A stretch of DNA of 64,000 nucleotides from Xanthobacter autotrophicus Py2 (GTDB taxonomy: Bacteria > Pseudomonadota > Alphaproteobacteria > Rhizobiales > Xanthobacteraceae). A model generated the notes under the pieces. That model was given only the letters and a program-made list of their open reading frames with translations. It searched no databases and had not been told where the DNA came from. This document shows, in pieces, positions 1-8,304 of this stretch. Both the position numbers and the translations under genes were made by a program. The DNA lies in assembly GCA_000017645.1 (NCBI GenBank), contig CP000781.1, positions 3,521,501 to 3,585,500 on the forward strand. The letters run 5' to 3'. Positions within the stretch are counted from its first letter, which is position 1. Each line of letters starts with the position of its first letter.

Positions 1-22
1 AAGCCGAAGCCGGAGGAAACCT

Positions 23-694
23 GTGCGTCTTTTGGTGGTCGAGGACGATCCCGAGCTGAACCGACAGCTGGTCGAGGCCCTGTCCGACGCGGGCTATGCG
101 GTGGATCGCGCCTATGACGGCGAGGAGGGGCAGTATCTGGGCGAGACCGAGCCCTACGACGCCATCGTCCTCGACATCGGCCTGCCCAAGCTCGACGGCA
201 TCTCGGTGCTGGAGAGCTGGCGCCGCGCCGGCAAGGTCACGCCGGTGCTGATCCTCACCGCCCGCGATCGCTGGAGCGACAAGGTGCAGGGCTTCGATGC
301 CGGCGCCGACGACTATGTGGCCAAGCCGTTCCACATGGAGGAGGTTCTGGCCCGCCTGCGCGCCCTGCTGCGCCGCGCCTCCGGCCACGCTTCCAGCGAG
401 ATGACCTGCGGGCCGGTGCGGCTCGACACCCGCTCCGGCCGGGTCACGGTGGAGGGCACTGCGGTCAAGCTCACCTCCCATGAATACCGGCTGCTGAGCT
501 ATCTCATGCACCATGCCGGGCGCGTGGTGTCGCGCGGGGAGCTGGTGGAGCACCTCTACGACCAGGATTTCGATCGCGATTCCAACACCATCGAGGTGTT
601 CGTCGGGCGCCTGCGCAAGAAGCTCGACTGCGACGTGATCCAGACCGTGCGCGGCCTCGGCTATCTGCTGGCCGCGCCGGAGGGGCAGCGCTAA
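23..694 (+). CDS. OmpR/PhoP-type response regulator
   Basis: DNA-binding response regulator of 223 residues, the usual length for the OmpR/PhoB class. The receiver domain (about 1-115) has the acidic pair ED at 7-8, the phosphoacceptor Asp51 in VLDIGLPKLDG and the VAKPF lysine. A winged-helix C-terminal domain follows (about 125-220; EVFVGRLRKKL and TVRGLGYLL motifs). The start is GTG at 23, chosen because a GGAGG ribosome site lies 7 bases upstream. The histidine kinase gene starts 14 bases after the stop, so the two form one operon. The family normally regulates envelope, cation or antimicrobial-peptide responses. The actual signal and targets cannot be read from the sequence. Confidence 0.93.
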   Translation: MRLLVVEDDPELNRQLVEALSDAGYAVDRAYDGEEGQYLGETEPYDAIVLDIGLPKLDGISVLESWRRAGKVTPVLILTARDRWSDKVQGFDAGADDYVAKPFHMEEVLARLRALLRRASGHASSEMTCGPVRLDTRSGRVTVEGTAVKLTSHEYRLLSYLMHHAGRVVSRGELVEHLYDQDFDRDSNTIEVFVGRLRKKLDCDVIQTVRGLGYLLAAPEGQR

Positions 695-708
695 GGCGCG
701 CAACGATC

Positions 709-2136
709 ATGGAAACAGCGTCGCGGCCTTCCGAATACGCCCCCGGCTCACTCGCCTTCCGGCTGGTGCTGTCGGCCATGGGCATCACCTTGGTGGTGCT
801 GCTGGTGGTGGGATTCGTGCTGTCCTCGCTCTACCGCACCGCCGCCGAGCGCGCCTTCGACCGGCGGCTCGACGTGTATCTCAAGACCATCGTGGCCGAG
901 GTCGCCAACGCCACCGACGATGCGCTCCCCGAGCCGGTGGCCCTCGGCGATCCCCTGTTCGCCTTTCCCAATTCCGGCTGGTACTGGCAGATCACCCTCG
1001 TTTCCAATGGCGAGCCCCGGCGGCGCAGCTCGCGCTCGCTGGTGCAGGGCACGCTGCCGCTGCTCGCCGCCCAGGGCATCACCGGCCGGCCCGGCCTCAT
1101 GCGCCAGGGCTATGTGAAGGGCCCGCGCGGGGAAGCGCTGCGCCTTGCCGAGCGCGACGTGGATCTCGGCGCCAACGAGCGCTACGTGGTGTCGGTGGCG
1201 GCGGTGGCCTCCGAGCTGGACGAGGAGATTTCCGCCTTCAACCTGGCGCTGGCCGGCACGCTGGTGGTGCTCGCCTGCGCCTTCCTGCTGGTGGTGATGG
1301 TGCAGGTGCGGTTCGGCCTCATGCCGCTGACGCGCATCTCCAAGGTGCTCGCCGACGTGCGCTCCGGCAAGGCGGAGCGGCTGGACGGCCCCTATCCGGA
1401 CGAGATCGTGCCGCTGGTGCGGGAGGTCAACGCCCTCATCGATGCCAACAAGGAGATCGTGGAGCGTGCCCGCACCCATGTGGGCAACCTGGCCCACGCC
1501 CTCAAGACGCCGCTCTCGGTGCTGATGAACGAGGCCGGCACCAGGGACGATCCCCTCGCCGTCCGGGTGCGCGACCAGGCCGGGGTCATGCGCGACCAGG
1601 TGGCCCACCACCTGGAGCGCGCGCGCATGGCGGCCCGCGTCTCCATGGTGGCGAGCGTGTGCGAGGTGACCCCGGTCATCACCGCGCTGGCCCGCACCAT
1701 GGAGAAGATCCACCGCACCAAGGACCTCGCCATCGAGGTCCACATCCGCGACGACGTTCACTTCCGCGGCGAGCAGCAGGACCTGGAGGAGATGGTGGGC
1801 AACCTCGTGGACAATGCCTGCAAGTGGGCCTCGTCCCGGGTCGAGCTGGAGGTCTGCGTCGGCCAGCCCAAGTCCCCCGGCGACCGGGTGTTCTTCCACG
1901 TCATCATCGACGACGACGGGCCGGGGCTCGACCCGGCGCGTCGGGTCGACGTGGGCCGGCGCGGGCGGCGGCTCGACGAATCGAAGCCGGGTTCCGGGCT
2001 CGGCCTGTCCATCGTGCACGAACTGGCGCTGCTCTACGGCGGCCGCTTCGAGCTGAGTTCCGCGCCCATCGGTGGCCTGCGCACTGAACTGGTGCTGCCG
2101 GCCGCCGCGCCGCCACCGCCGGCCGCCGCCTCGTGA
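709..2136 (+). CDS. PhoQ-like sensor histidine kinase
   Basis: Inner-membrane sensor kinase of 475 residues, partner of the upstream response regulator. Two transmembrane segments (about 23-45 and 180-202) bracket a periplasmic sensor region. A HAMP-like linker is followed by the H-box with phosphoacceptor His263 in LAHALKTPLSVL, a form typical of the PhoQ group. The ATPase domain shows the N-box NLVDNACKWA, G1 DDDGPGLD and G2 GSGLGLSIVHELALLYGG. All catalytic boxes are intact. The C-terminus is an Ala/Pro-rich tail (AAAPPPPAAA). The stimulus is unknown; PhoQ relatives sense divalent cations, acid or cationic peptides, but the periplasmic sequence is too divergent to assign one. Confidence 0.92.
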   Translation: METASRPSEYAPGSLAFRLVLSAMGITLVVLLVVGFVLSSLYRTAAERAFDRRLDVYLKTIVAEVANATDDALPEPVALGDPLFAFPNSGWYWQITLVSNGEPRRRSSRSLVQGTLPLLAAQGITGRPGLMRQGYVKGPRGEALRLAERDVDLGANERYVVSVAAVASELDEEISAFNLALAGTLVVLACAFLLVVMVQVRFGLMPLTRISKVLADVRSGKAERLDGPYPDEIVPLVREVNALIDANKEIVERARTHVGNLAHALKTPLSVLMNEAGTRDDPLAVRVRDQAGVMRDQVAHHLERARMAARVSMVASVCEVTPVITALARTMEKIHRTKDLAIEVHIRDDVHFRGEQQDLEEMVGNLVDNACKWASSRVELEVCVGQPKSPGDRVFFHVIIDDDGPGLDPARRVDVGRRGRRLDESKPGSGLGLSIVHELALLYGGRFELSSAPIGGLRTELVLPAAAPPPPAAAS

Positions 2137-2290
2137 AGGGTGCTGCCGCGCTACAGCTGCCCCGCTGCGCTCCAGTGACGCGCCCGTGGCGGCCGTGTCG
2201 CGAAGGCTGTTTTCAGGCGGCCCGCGACCGCTTAAGAGGAAGGGGAGCCTTGGTGTCGCCCTATTGTCCCCGCGCGTGAGACCCCATCCG

Positions 2291-2728
2291 ATGCCCGCCC
2301 GCATGGTTTGCGTCCGCTTCTGTGCCCTCGCCGTCCTCGCTGCCGCCCTGGGCGGCTGTGCGACGGAGACCGGGCCGGGGCGTTCCATCGCGGCCCAGGC
2401 GGCGCTGCCCACGGCCCCGGTCATGAGCGGGGCGGTCTCGGGCGGGCTGATCAGCGGCGGCATCGGCAATGGCCTCGACGAGGGCGACCGGCGCCGCGCT
2501 TATGACGCGGAAATCTCGGCCCTGGAAACCGGCGGCCCCGGCTATCCCATCGGCTGGAAGGGCGAGAACGGCACCCACGGTACGGTCGTGGCCGGGCCGC
2601 CCTATAATCGCGCAGGCTTCCAGAGCTGCCGCGACTATTCCCACACCATCTACATCGACAACCGCCCGCAGATCGCGCGCGGTGCCGCCTGCCGCGCGGC
2701 GGACGGGCACTGGCAGCCGGTGAGCTGA
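2291..2728 (+). CDS. Small lipoprotein, surface-antigen-like
   Basis: A 145-residue secreted lipoprotein. The N-terminal signal ends in a lipobox (ALGGCA, lipidated Cys near residue 21). A Gly-rich stretch GAVSGGLISGGIGNGL resembles the glycine-zipper segment of the 17-kDa surface antigen group, followed by DEGDRRRAYDAEISAL. The C-terminal domain, with paired Cys (FQSCRDYS and GAACRAADGHW), resembles the RT0821/Lpp0805-type surface protein family. It lies 154 bases after the histidine kinase and converges with the universal stress gene. The ATG at 2291 was chosen because the signal peptide begins there; upstream in-frame codons give no sensible leader. Function is unknown; an envelope structural role is likely. 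Confidence 0.75.
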   Translation: MPARMVCVRFCALAVLAAALGGCATETGPGRSIAAQAALPTAPVMSGAVSGGLISGGIGNGLDEGDRRRAYDAEISALETGGPGYPIGWKGENGTHGTVVAGPPYNRAGFQSCRDYSHTIYIDNRPQIARGAACRAADGHWQPVS

Positions 2729-2806
2729 GGTAAGGGTCCAAGCTCGGCAGGAAGGCGCCCGCCGCCTGAGGCGATGCGAGCGCTCCTTTTAAGCGGCGCG
2801 GGACGA

Positions 2807-3646
2807 TCAGTAGGACATGAACAGGGGGACCTTGCAGTCCTCCAGCAGCGACTGGGTGACCCCGCCCAGCACCCATTCGCGCACGCGGGAATGGTTGAAC
2901 GCGCCCATGACGATCAGGTCCGCGTCGATGAGGGAGGCCTGCTCGCGCAGCGTGCCGGCGATGCCCTCCGGCCCCGCGACCAGGTTCTTCACGCTCACGT
3001 TCACGCCGTGGCGGACGAGGTGGGGGGCAAGCTCGGCGCCGGGCACTTCGTGCGCCAGCTCCTTTTCCGTGCCGATGGCGAGCAGCTCCACCGAGGCGGC
3101 CGCCTTGAGGATGTCCATGGCGTCGTTCACCGCCCGCACCGCGCGGGCGCTGGCATCCCATGCCACCAGCACGCGATGGTGCCGGAAGCTGTCGAAGCCG
3201 GGCGGGACGACGAGCAACGGGCGTCCGCTCTCGAACAGTAGGCCCTCGATCAGGCCCCGGTCGGCGTTCACCGTCGCGGTTTCCGCGTCCAGAACCGAAA
3301 TGTCGTGGACTCGGGCCTGGGCGATGAAGGTTTCCACCAACTGGGGGTAGGACAGCTGCGGCGTTTCCACCGAGGCGGCAACCCCGGCCGCTGCCGCATC
3401 GCCCCGCGCCTTTTCCGCGACGGCGTCGGCGAGGTGGCGCAGGCGGCGGTTGTGGGCAGCCACGAGGCCGGAGGCCACGTTGCTCACGAAGGTATTGCCC
3501 ATGACCACCTTCAGCGAGGCGGCCTGGATGGTGGCATGGGCGCCGGCCTTCTGCGCCAGGGACAGGCCGTAGGCGAGGGCGGAAGAGGGCTCGTCGATGC
3601 CTTCTTCCGTCATCCCGATAAGAACGCTCTTCATATTCTGGAGCAT
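2807..3646 (-). CDS. Universal stress protein (UspA family, tandem-domain size)
   Basis: A 279-residue cytoplasmic protein, twice the size of a single Usp domain. The C-terminal half is a recognisable UspA fold, with HRVLVAWDAS at its start, LIVMGAFNHSRVREWVLGGVTQSLL as the nucleotide-binding loop, and VPLFMSY at the end. The N-terminal half (KSVLIGMTEEG onward) looks like a degenerate Usp domain. The start at 3646 has a GGAGG site 6 bases upstream; a second ATG at 3634 is less likely. Tandem Usp proteins usually respond to stress or growth arrest. The gene runs the same way as the dmm cluster but is separated by about 100 bases and is probably its own unit. Confidence 0.88.
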   Translation of the reverse strand: MLQNMKSVLIGMTEEGIDEPSSALAYGLSLAQKAGAHATIQAASLKVVMGNTFVSNVASGLVAAHNRRLRHLADAVAEKARGDAAAAGVAASVETPQLSYPQLVETFIAQARVHDISVLDAETATVNADRGLIEGLLFESGRPLLVVPPGFDSFRHHRVLVAWDASARAVRAVNDAMDILKAAASVELLAIGTEKELAHEVPGAELAPHLVRHGVNVSVKNLVAGPEGIAGTLREQASLIDADLIVMGAFNHSRVREWVLGGVTQSLLEDCKVPLFMSY

Positions 3647-3747
3647 TTTGGTTTCCTCCACGCACGACACCTTACCTAGCACGGTCGTGGTGTCGTTGCG
3701 TCAAGTCAACCGCCGCAAAGCTCCAGTCTGAAGCCGGCGCCCCGTCC

Positions 3748-4809
3748 TCACCCCGCCAGCGCGTCCGTGTCCGGCGCGATGCCCTTGGAGGTGGGGGTGC
3801 CATCATCCAGCGGCGCCAGATGGTCCACCACCATCTGGCGGAAGCGGGGCAGGCCCTTGTAGGCGGCGATGTCGGGGTGGAGGTCCCGCAGCACCCGGTG
3901 CAGGCGGCGGCGCCATTTCGGTACCCGGGCGATGTCGGCCACGCTGGTGAGGTAGCAGCGGATGCCGAACAGGATCGCATTGGAGCGCGGCAGGCGATAG
4001 AGGGTCTGCAACTCCACCCGCAGGTGCACCTTGTCGGCCACGTTCTCCGGCGTGACGCTGGCCTTGTCCGGCCCCCACACCGGATAATTCTCCGGCGAGG
4101 TGTCGAGGCGCGGATTGACCGTCATGGTCCAGTTGAGGCGGCGCACCGGCTGGCCGTATTGCAGGCGCAGCAGGTATTTCAGCGCGCGGTCGAACACGCC
4201 TTTCTCATGGGCCACCGGCACCGGGCCGTGCCATTCGTGGAAGCTCATGCCGATGTCGAATTCCAGCGACCAGTCGGCCTGGGTGGTGACCATGCCGCCG
4301 TCCACGAAGAGGTTGTCCTCGCGCTGGTCCTGCAGGGTGAAGTCGCCCTGCGCCTGCCGGGTGATGTATTCGAACGGCCCGCAGGGCAGGGTCTCAACCT
4401 TGCCGAAGGTGAAGCTCTGGTGGATGCCGAGCGGCCGGTTCACCCAGGTCCACAGGTCGCCGGCCTTGGTCAGGGAGAAGTGCTCGGGATAGTCCTGCGC
4501 CAGGCTCTCCATGATGAGTTCCAGGCTGTCCCACTCCGCCGCCAGCATGTGCGGCAGCACCTGGCAGCGCTTGGGATCCTCCTTCAGCACCCGCTCGCGC
4601 TCGCGGCACTCGGCGATATAGTGCTCGTCGATGTCGAACGTCGCCTGGAACGCCGGCGAGGGGCCGCCCTTCACATGGGGCTCGATGTTCACCGAATACA
4701 TGTATTCGTCTTCGGGGAACGGGAAGGGAAAGCGCAGGATGTCCTCCGGCGACTTCCGGTAGGTGAAGGTGTCGCGGAAGGTCTCGGCGGGCTTGAACTG
4801 GACGGTCAT
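3748..4809 (-). CDS. dmmC: DUF3445 haem-dependent oxidative N-demethylase (DmmC-like)
   Basis: Soluble 353-residue protein of the haem-dependent oxidative N-demethylase (DUF3445) family. Conserved stretches include DILRFPFPFPEDEYMYSVN, DWSLEFDIGMSFHEWHGPVP, RLNWTMTVNPRLDTSPENYP and LRVELQTLYRLPRSNAILFGIR. It is the last gene of the dmmA-dmmB-dmmC run, 20 bases after dmmB, with a strong GGAAGGA site before its ATG. In the dimethylamine monooxygenase system this family supplies the oxygenase part that demethylates dimethylamine to methylamine and formaldehyde, using electrons from the DmmB reductase. The assignment rests on family, order and neighbours. A related secondary or tertiary amine could be the true substrate. 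Confidence 0.8.
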   Translation of the reverse strand: MTVQFKPAETFRDTFTYRKSPEDILRFPFPFPEDEYMYSVNIEPHVKGGPSPAFQATFDIDEHYIAECRERERVLKEDPKRCQVLPHMLAAEWDSLELIMESLAQDYPEHFSLTKAGDLWTWVNRPLGIHQSFTFGKVETLPCGPFEYITRQAQGDFTLQDQREDNLFVDGGMVTTQADWSLEFDIGMSFHEWHGPVPVAHEKGVFDRALKYLLRLQYGQPVRRLNWTMTVNPRLDTSPENYPVWGPDKASVTPENVADKVHLRVELQTLYRLPRSNAILFGIRCYLTSVADIARVPKWRRRLHRVLRDLHPDIAAYKGLPRFRQMVVDHLAPLDDGTPTSKGIAPDTDALAG

Positions 4810-4829
4810 GGGATGATCCTTCCGGGATT

Positions 4830-5786
4830 CTAGAGATCGAGCACGAGGCGCGGGCCGCGGGCGCGGGAGACGCAGGTCAGGACCAGCTTGCCGCTCGCCT
4901 TCTCCTGTTCGGAGAGGAAGTCGTCGCGGTGGTCCACCTCGCCCTCGATGACCTCGGTCCGGCATTCGCCGCAGGCGCCGCCCCGGCACAGGCAGGGCGC
5001 CTCGACGCCTGCCGCCTCGATGGCTTCCAGCAGGCTCTGGCTCTCGCCGACCTCCACCTCGATGCCGGAGCGCTTGAGGAGGGCGCGGAACGGCAAGCCG
5101 CCACCGCCGCCGCCGAAGCTCTCCTTGTGGACCTTGCCCTTGGGCCAGCCCAAGGCGGCGGCGGTGGTCGTCACCGCATCCATCAGGGCGTGCGGCCCGC
5201 AGACATAGACATGGGTGCCCAAAGGCTGGCGCGACAGCAGGCCGGCGAGGTCGAAGGCAGCGCGGCCGCCGCCATGGACGCGGATTTCCTCGCCCGCGGC
5301 ATAAGGCGCGAGCAGGCGCTCGAACACGGGGGCCTCCTCGCCGCCGGACAGCTGGTGCAGCTCGAAGCGGGCGCCGCGCGCCTTCAGCTCCGGCAGAAAC
5401 GAGAGCAGGGGGGTGATGCCGATGCCGCCGCCGATGAGCAGGTGCTTCTTCGCGCTGGAGGCCAGCGGGAACAGGCTCACCGGGCGCGCCATCTCCAGCA
5501 CGTCGCCGGGCGCAACCTTGCGGTGGAGGAAGGCAGAGCCGCCGCGCGACTGGGCCACGAGGCGCACGATGATGTCGTAGCGCGCGCGGTCCATGGGGGC
5601 CGAGACCAGGGAATAGGCGTTCTTCATCACCCGGGCACCGTCGCGCAGGGTGAGCATCACATGGCCACCCGCCGGCGGGGTGGGGAACAGGCCGCCATGG
5701 GCCGGCTCGAACGAGAAGCGCTTGAGGCTCGGCGCCAGCTCGACGATGTCGCGCACGCGCACTTGCAACGGATCTCCGGCGGTCAT
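4830..5786 (-). CDS. dmmB: PDR/VanB-type flavin-NAD-[2Fe-2S] reductase (DmmB-like)
   Basis: A 318-residue electron-transfer protein of the phthalate dioxygenase reductase/VanB family. The order is a flavin-binding domain (1-105, with NAYSLVSAP at 56-64), an NAD-binding domain (HLLIGGGIGITPLLSF near 115-130 and THVYVCGPHALMDAV near 191-205), then a C-terminal plant-type [2Fe-2S] ferredoxin with ligands Cys265 or Cys267, Cys272, Cys275 and Cys305. It overlaps dmmA by ATGA (4 bases), so translation is coupled. It should pass electrons from NAD(P)H to the DUF3445 oxygenase. Oddity: the flavin loop reads N-A-Y-S where R-x-Y-S is usual, so the Arg is missing. Confidence 0.88.
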   Translation of the reverse strand: MTAGDPLQVRVRDIVELAPSLKRFSFEPAHGGLFPTPPAGGHVMLTLRDGARVMKNAYSLVSAPMDRARYDIIVRLVAQSRGGSAFLHRKVAPGDVLEMARPVSLFPLASSAKKHLLIGGGIGITPLLSFLPELKARGARFELHQLSGGEEAPVFERLLAPYAAGEEIRVHGGGRAAFDLAGLLSRQPLGTHVYVCGPHALMDAVTTTAAALGWPKGKVHKESFGGGGGGLPFRALLKRSGIEVEVGESQSLLEAIEAAGVEAPCLCRGGACGECRTEVIEGEVDHRDDFLSEQEKASGKLVLTCVSRARGPRLVLDL

Positions 5787-6370
5787 GAATACAGCTCCTC
5801 GGCCTGCGGCACCTCGCCCGGCACTTCCGCATCGACCTGCACGGCCATGAAGGCGGCGAGCCGCCGCGAGAAATGATCGCGCACGAACAGGGGCGCCCCG
5901 CATCCCGCGCAGGTGGTGATGGAGGTGGTGACGCCTTCCATCACCGTGCGGCAATGGACGCAGAAGATGCGCCGCGCCTGCGTCCCCACATGGGCGAAGG
6001 CCATTTCCTGCGGGCTGAGCCCGGCGCGCGCGCCGATGCCGTTGGCGTCCCACAGGAACGGCTCGGTCCCGGCGGCGTAGAGGCGCAGGCCCATGGTCTC
6101 GCGGGCGAGCCGCTCCTCAAGCGCCGAAAACAGGTGGGGCACGGCGCGGAACACGCGCACCGCGCCGGCTTCCTCGTCCATGGCCGCGCTGCCGGGCACG
6201 GCGCTTTTGCGCGCCACCGTCCACACCTCGAAGGCGGAGGGGGTGACCCCCTCCGCCAAAGCCTCGACCGGGACGTCGGGTCCGTCCACGACCAGCAGAT
6301 GGTGCCGGCCCTGCGGATCCGGCGCGATCGGCTGGTACTTGGGCCGGCTCTTGATGCCTTGATCGCTCAT
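5783..6370 (-). CDS. dmmA: DmmA-family dimethylamine monooxygenase subunit with zinc ribbon
   Basis: A 195-residue protein matching the DmmA family in size, position and design. The N-terminal domain (about 20-115) is a mixed alpha/beta fold beginning HHLLVVDGPD. A C-terminal metal ribbon has Cys137-x2-Cys140 and Cys154-x2-Cys157 (FCVHC and CAGCG). The acidic tail ends EELYS. ATG 6370 has a GGAGA site close upstream. The gene starts 12 bases after the permease stop and overlaps dmmB by 4 bases. In the known system DmmA is a small subunit needed for dimethylamine oxidation together with DmmB and DmmC; the exact role of the ribbon is not shown here. Confidence 0.78.
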   Translation of the reverse strand: MSDQGIKSRPKYQPIAPDPQGRHHLLVVDGPDVPVEALAEGVTPSAFEVWTVARKSAVPGSAAMDEEAGAVRVFRAVPHLFSALEERLARETMGLRLYAAGTEPFLWDANGIGARAGLSPQEMAFAHVGTQARRIFCVHCRTVMEGVTTSITTCAGCGAPLFVRDHFSRRLAAFMAVQVDAEVPGEVPQAEELYS

Positions 6371-6381
6371 CTTGTCTCCGC

Positions 6382-8064
6382 TCAGTAGACCGCGAGGGTG
6401 CGCGCCACGATGATCACACCGGCACCCAAGGCGAGGGCGAGGTAGGGCAGGAGGCCCGCCCTGGTGCCGGCGCCGGTTTCGGATTTCAGGTGCATGTCCT
6501 CCATCATCGCCGCCGGGAACTGACCCTTGTCCGTCACATAATGGCGGAACAGGAAGACCGGGATGATGGCGGCCGAGACCACGAGCCCCGTCACCAGCGT
6601 GCCGGCACCCCAGATGTCCGCGCCCATGCCGAGCAGGAACAGGTTCACGTAGGCCAGCACCGTGCCCATGGCGATGAGCCAGGTGGGCGCCTTGAACGGG
6701 CGTTCCCAGTTCGGCCGGTCGATGCGGTGCATCCAGGCGGCGTTGAGGTTGAGGAAGTTGAACAGGATGTAGCAGACGTTGGAGATGGCGAGGATGAACA
6801 CGTAGTCCGACATCATCAGCAGGATGAGGTTGAAGCCGAGGTCGGTCCACATGGCCTTGGTGGGCGCGCCATTCTCGTTCACGTGGCTGAGGTACTTGGG
6901 CAGCCAGCCATCCACGGACGCCTGGTAGAGGGTGCGCGAGGAGCCTGCCATGGAGGTGATGATGGCAAGCATGAGGGCGAGGATCAGCATCACCACGATG
7001 ACATGGTGGACGATGGGCCCGCCCTTGATCATGTCCGCCATGGCGCTGGCGACGCCCATGCCGGAATAGATGTCGGCGGACAGGATGCCGTCATAGACCG
7101 CAGGCGTCGTCACCGTGCCGGAGGCGTCCACCACCGCCGGCGTCACCAGCTGGCCGAGGCCGAGCACGCCCTGGAACGAGATGGGCACGATGGTGAAGAC
7201 GAAGATGCACAGGAGGCCCGAATAGAGGATGGCCTTGAAGGTGTCGGTCTTGGGGTCCTTGAACTCGCGCGTGTAGCAGACTGCGGTCTCGAAGCCGTAG
7301 GTGGACCAGGCGGCGATGAACAGGCCGCCGGCCATGAGGGTGATGCCGGCCATGTCCCACGACCCGGCGATGACCTTGCCCGCCTCGTCCTTGGCGAGCG
7401 GCGCGAACGGGCCGAGATGGGCCGCCAGCACGTCGCCGGTGATGAGGGGCACGACGCCGATGAGCACCAGCGGCAGCAGCGCCACCACGCCCAGGATCAC
7501 CTGCACCCGCGCGGTCTGGCTGATGCCGCGGTGCTGGATGGCGAAGGCGACGAGCAGCAGCGCGGCGCCGAGGAAGAAGGTGGCGTTGAGGCGCAGGGCA
7601 AGGCCCGTCTTCAGCCAGCCGAGATCCACGAGGGTGAGCTGCCAGGTGTTGATGGCGGCATCTGCCGGGAACAGGATGGACAGCACATAGCCCGCCGCGA
7701 GGCCGGAGCCGATGGACAGAACCGGCGACCAGGCCAGCCAGTTGCACCATACCGAGAAGGGTGCGAGCAGCTTGCCGTAGCGCACCCAGGCGATGGCGCC
7801 ATAGACCGAGGCGCCACCCGACTTGTGCGGGAACAGGCCGGCGATCTCCGCATAGGAGAAGGCCTGGATGAAGCCGAAGATGATGGACAGGATCCACACG
7901 AACCAGGCCGGCGCGCCCACCGTGGCGCCGATGGCGCCGATGGAGAACAGCACGAGCGCGGGCACCCCGCTCGCGATCCAGAACGCTCCGGTCCAGCTGA
8001 TCTTGCGTTGAAGTGTGCCGGCCTCTGGGGGGGCGGCGGCCCCGGTGGTTGCTGCAATGCTCAT
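6382..8064 (-). CDS. APC-family amine/amino acid permease
   Basis: A 560-residue inner-membrane transporter with about 12 hydrophobic segments, of the amino acid-polyamine-organocation (APC) superfamily. The N-terminal core has FWIASGVPALVLFSIGAIGATVG and SYAEIAGLFPHKSGGASVYGAIAW, the unwound-helix signature of the family. ATG 8064 was chosen for its GAGGGG site; the frame stays open upstream but into AT-rich non-coding DNA. It lies between dmmD and dmmA and is tightly linked (11 bases) to dmmA, so it is probably the import system for the amine used by the pathway. Substrate specificity is inferred from context only. Confidence 0.85.
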   Translation of the reverse strand: MSIAATTGAAAPPEAGTLQRKISWTGAFWIASGVPALVLFSIGAIGATVGAPAWFVWILSIIFGFIQAFSYAEIAGLFPHKSGGASVYGAIAWVRYGKLLAPFSVWCNWLAWSPVLSIGSGLAAGYVLSILFPADAAINTWQLTLVDLGWLKTGLALRLNATFFLGAALLLVAFAIQHRGISQTARVQVILGVVALLPLVLIGVVPLITGDVLAAHLGPFAPLAKDEAGKVIAGSWDMAGITLMAGGLFIAAWSTYGFETAVCYTREFKDPKTDTFKAILYSGLLCIFVFTIVPISFQGVLGLGQLVTPAVVDASGTVTTPAVYDGILSADIYSGMGVASAMADMIKGGPIVHHVIVVMLILALMLAIITSMAGSSRTLYQASVDGWLPKYLSHVNENGAPTKAMWTDLGFNLILLMMSDYVFILAISNVCYILFNFLNLNAAWMHRIDRPNWERPFKAPTWLIAMGTVLAYVNLFLLGMGADIWGAGTLVTGLVVSAAIIPVFLFRHYVTDKGQFPAAMMEDMHLKSETGAGTRAGLLPYLALALGAGVIIVARTLAVY

Positions 8065-8091
8065 GTGGTTCCCCTCATTTTTATGCGAGGG

Positions 8092-8120
8092 AGTTTCTCG
8101 GCAAGAAAAAAATTTGTCAA
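8092..8120 (-). promoter_or_regulatory. Candidate sigma-70 promoter for permease-dmmABC
   Basis: Reading the minus strand, TTGACA (8120-8115) is a perfect -35 box, followed by a 17-base AT-rich spacer and GAAACT (8097-8092) as a weak -10. It lies about 30 bases upstream of the permease start. The whole 8065-8215 stretch is unusually AT-rich for this genome, as expected of a promoter. It implies the permease-dmmABC genes form a unit separate from dmmD, consistent with the hairpin just beyond. Confidence 0.45.
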
Positions 8121-8217
8121 TCAAGATGTGCGGATGACGCAAGGTTAGTTTGAGTGGTTTTTTGATTTTTGATTGTGCTTGAATTTCAATAACTTGCGAA
8201 TTACGCACGCGAAAATA

Positions 8218-8243
8218 CCTCCAGACGAAATGTCGTCTGGAGG
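8218..8243 (-). terminator. Hairpin terminator after dmmD
   Basis: Perfect 11-base inverted repeat CCTCCAGACGA with loop AATG, located 61 bases past the dmmD stop. On the minus strand it is followed by TATTTTCG, a short T-rich stretch. It separates the ACAD-flavin reductase-dmmD unit from the permease-dmmABC unit. Confidence 0.65.
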
Positions 8244-8304
8244 TCTTCAAAGCAATACATGGCATTGGCGGCCGAAAGCTCGATCGGCCGCCGTGCATCG
8301 CCCG

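Noticed and set aside
748..2469. A 573-codon minus-strand open frame opposite the histidine kinase
   Set aside because: Antisense shadow; the plus-strand kinase has all catalytic boxes.
3664..3696. Inverted repeat ACGACACC / GGTGTCGT upstream of the universal stress gene
   Set aside because: Eight-base arms with a 17-base gap in GC-rich DNA; too weak to call an operator or terminator.
6490..8148. A 552-codon plus-strand open frame opposite the permease
   Set aside because: His/Asp/Glu/Gly-rich translation with no domain; antisense of a well-recognised transporter.
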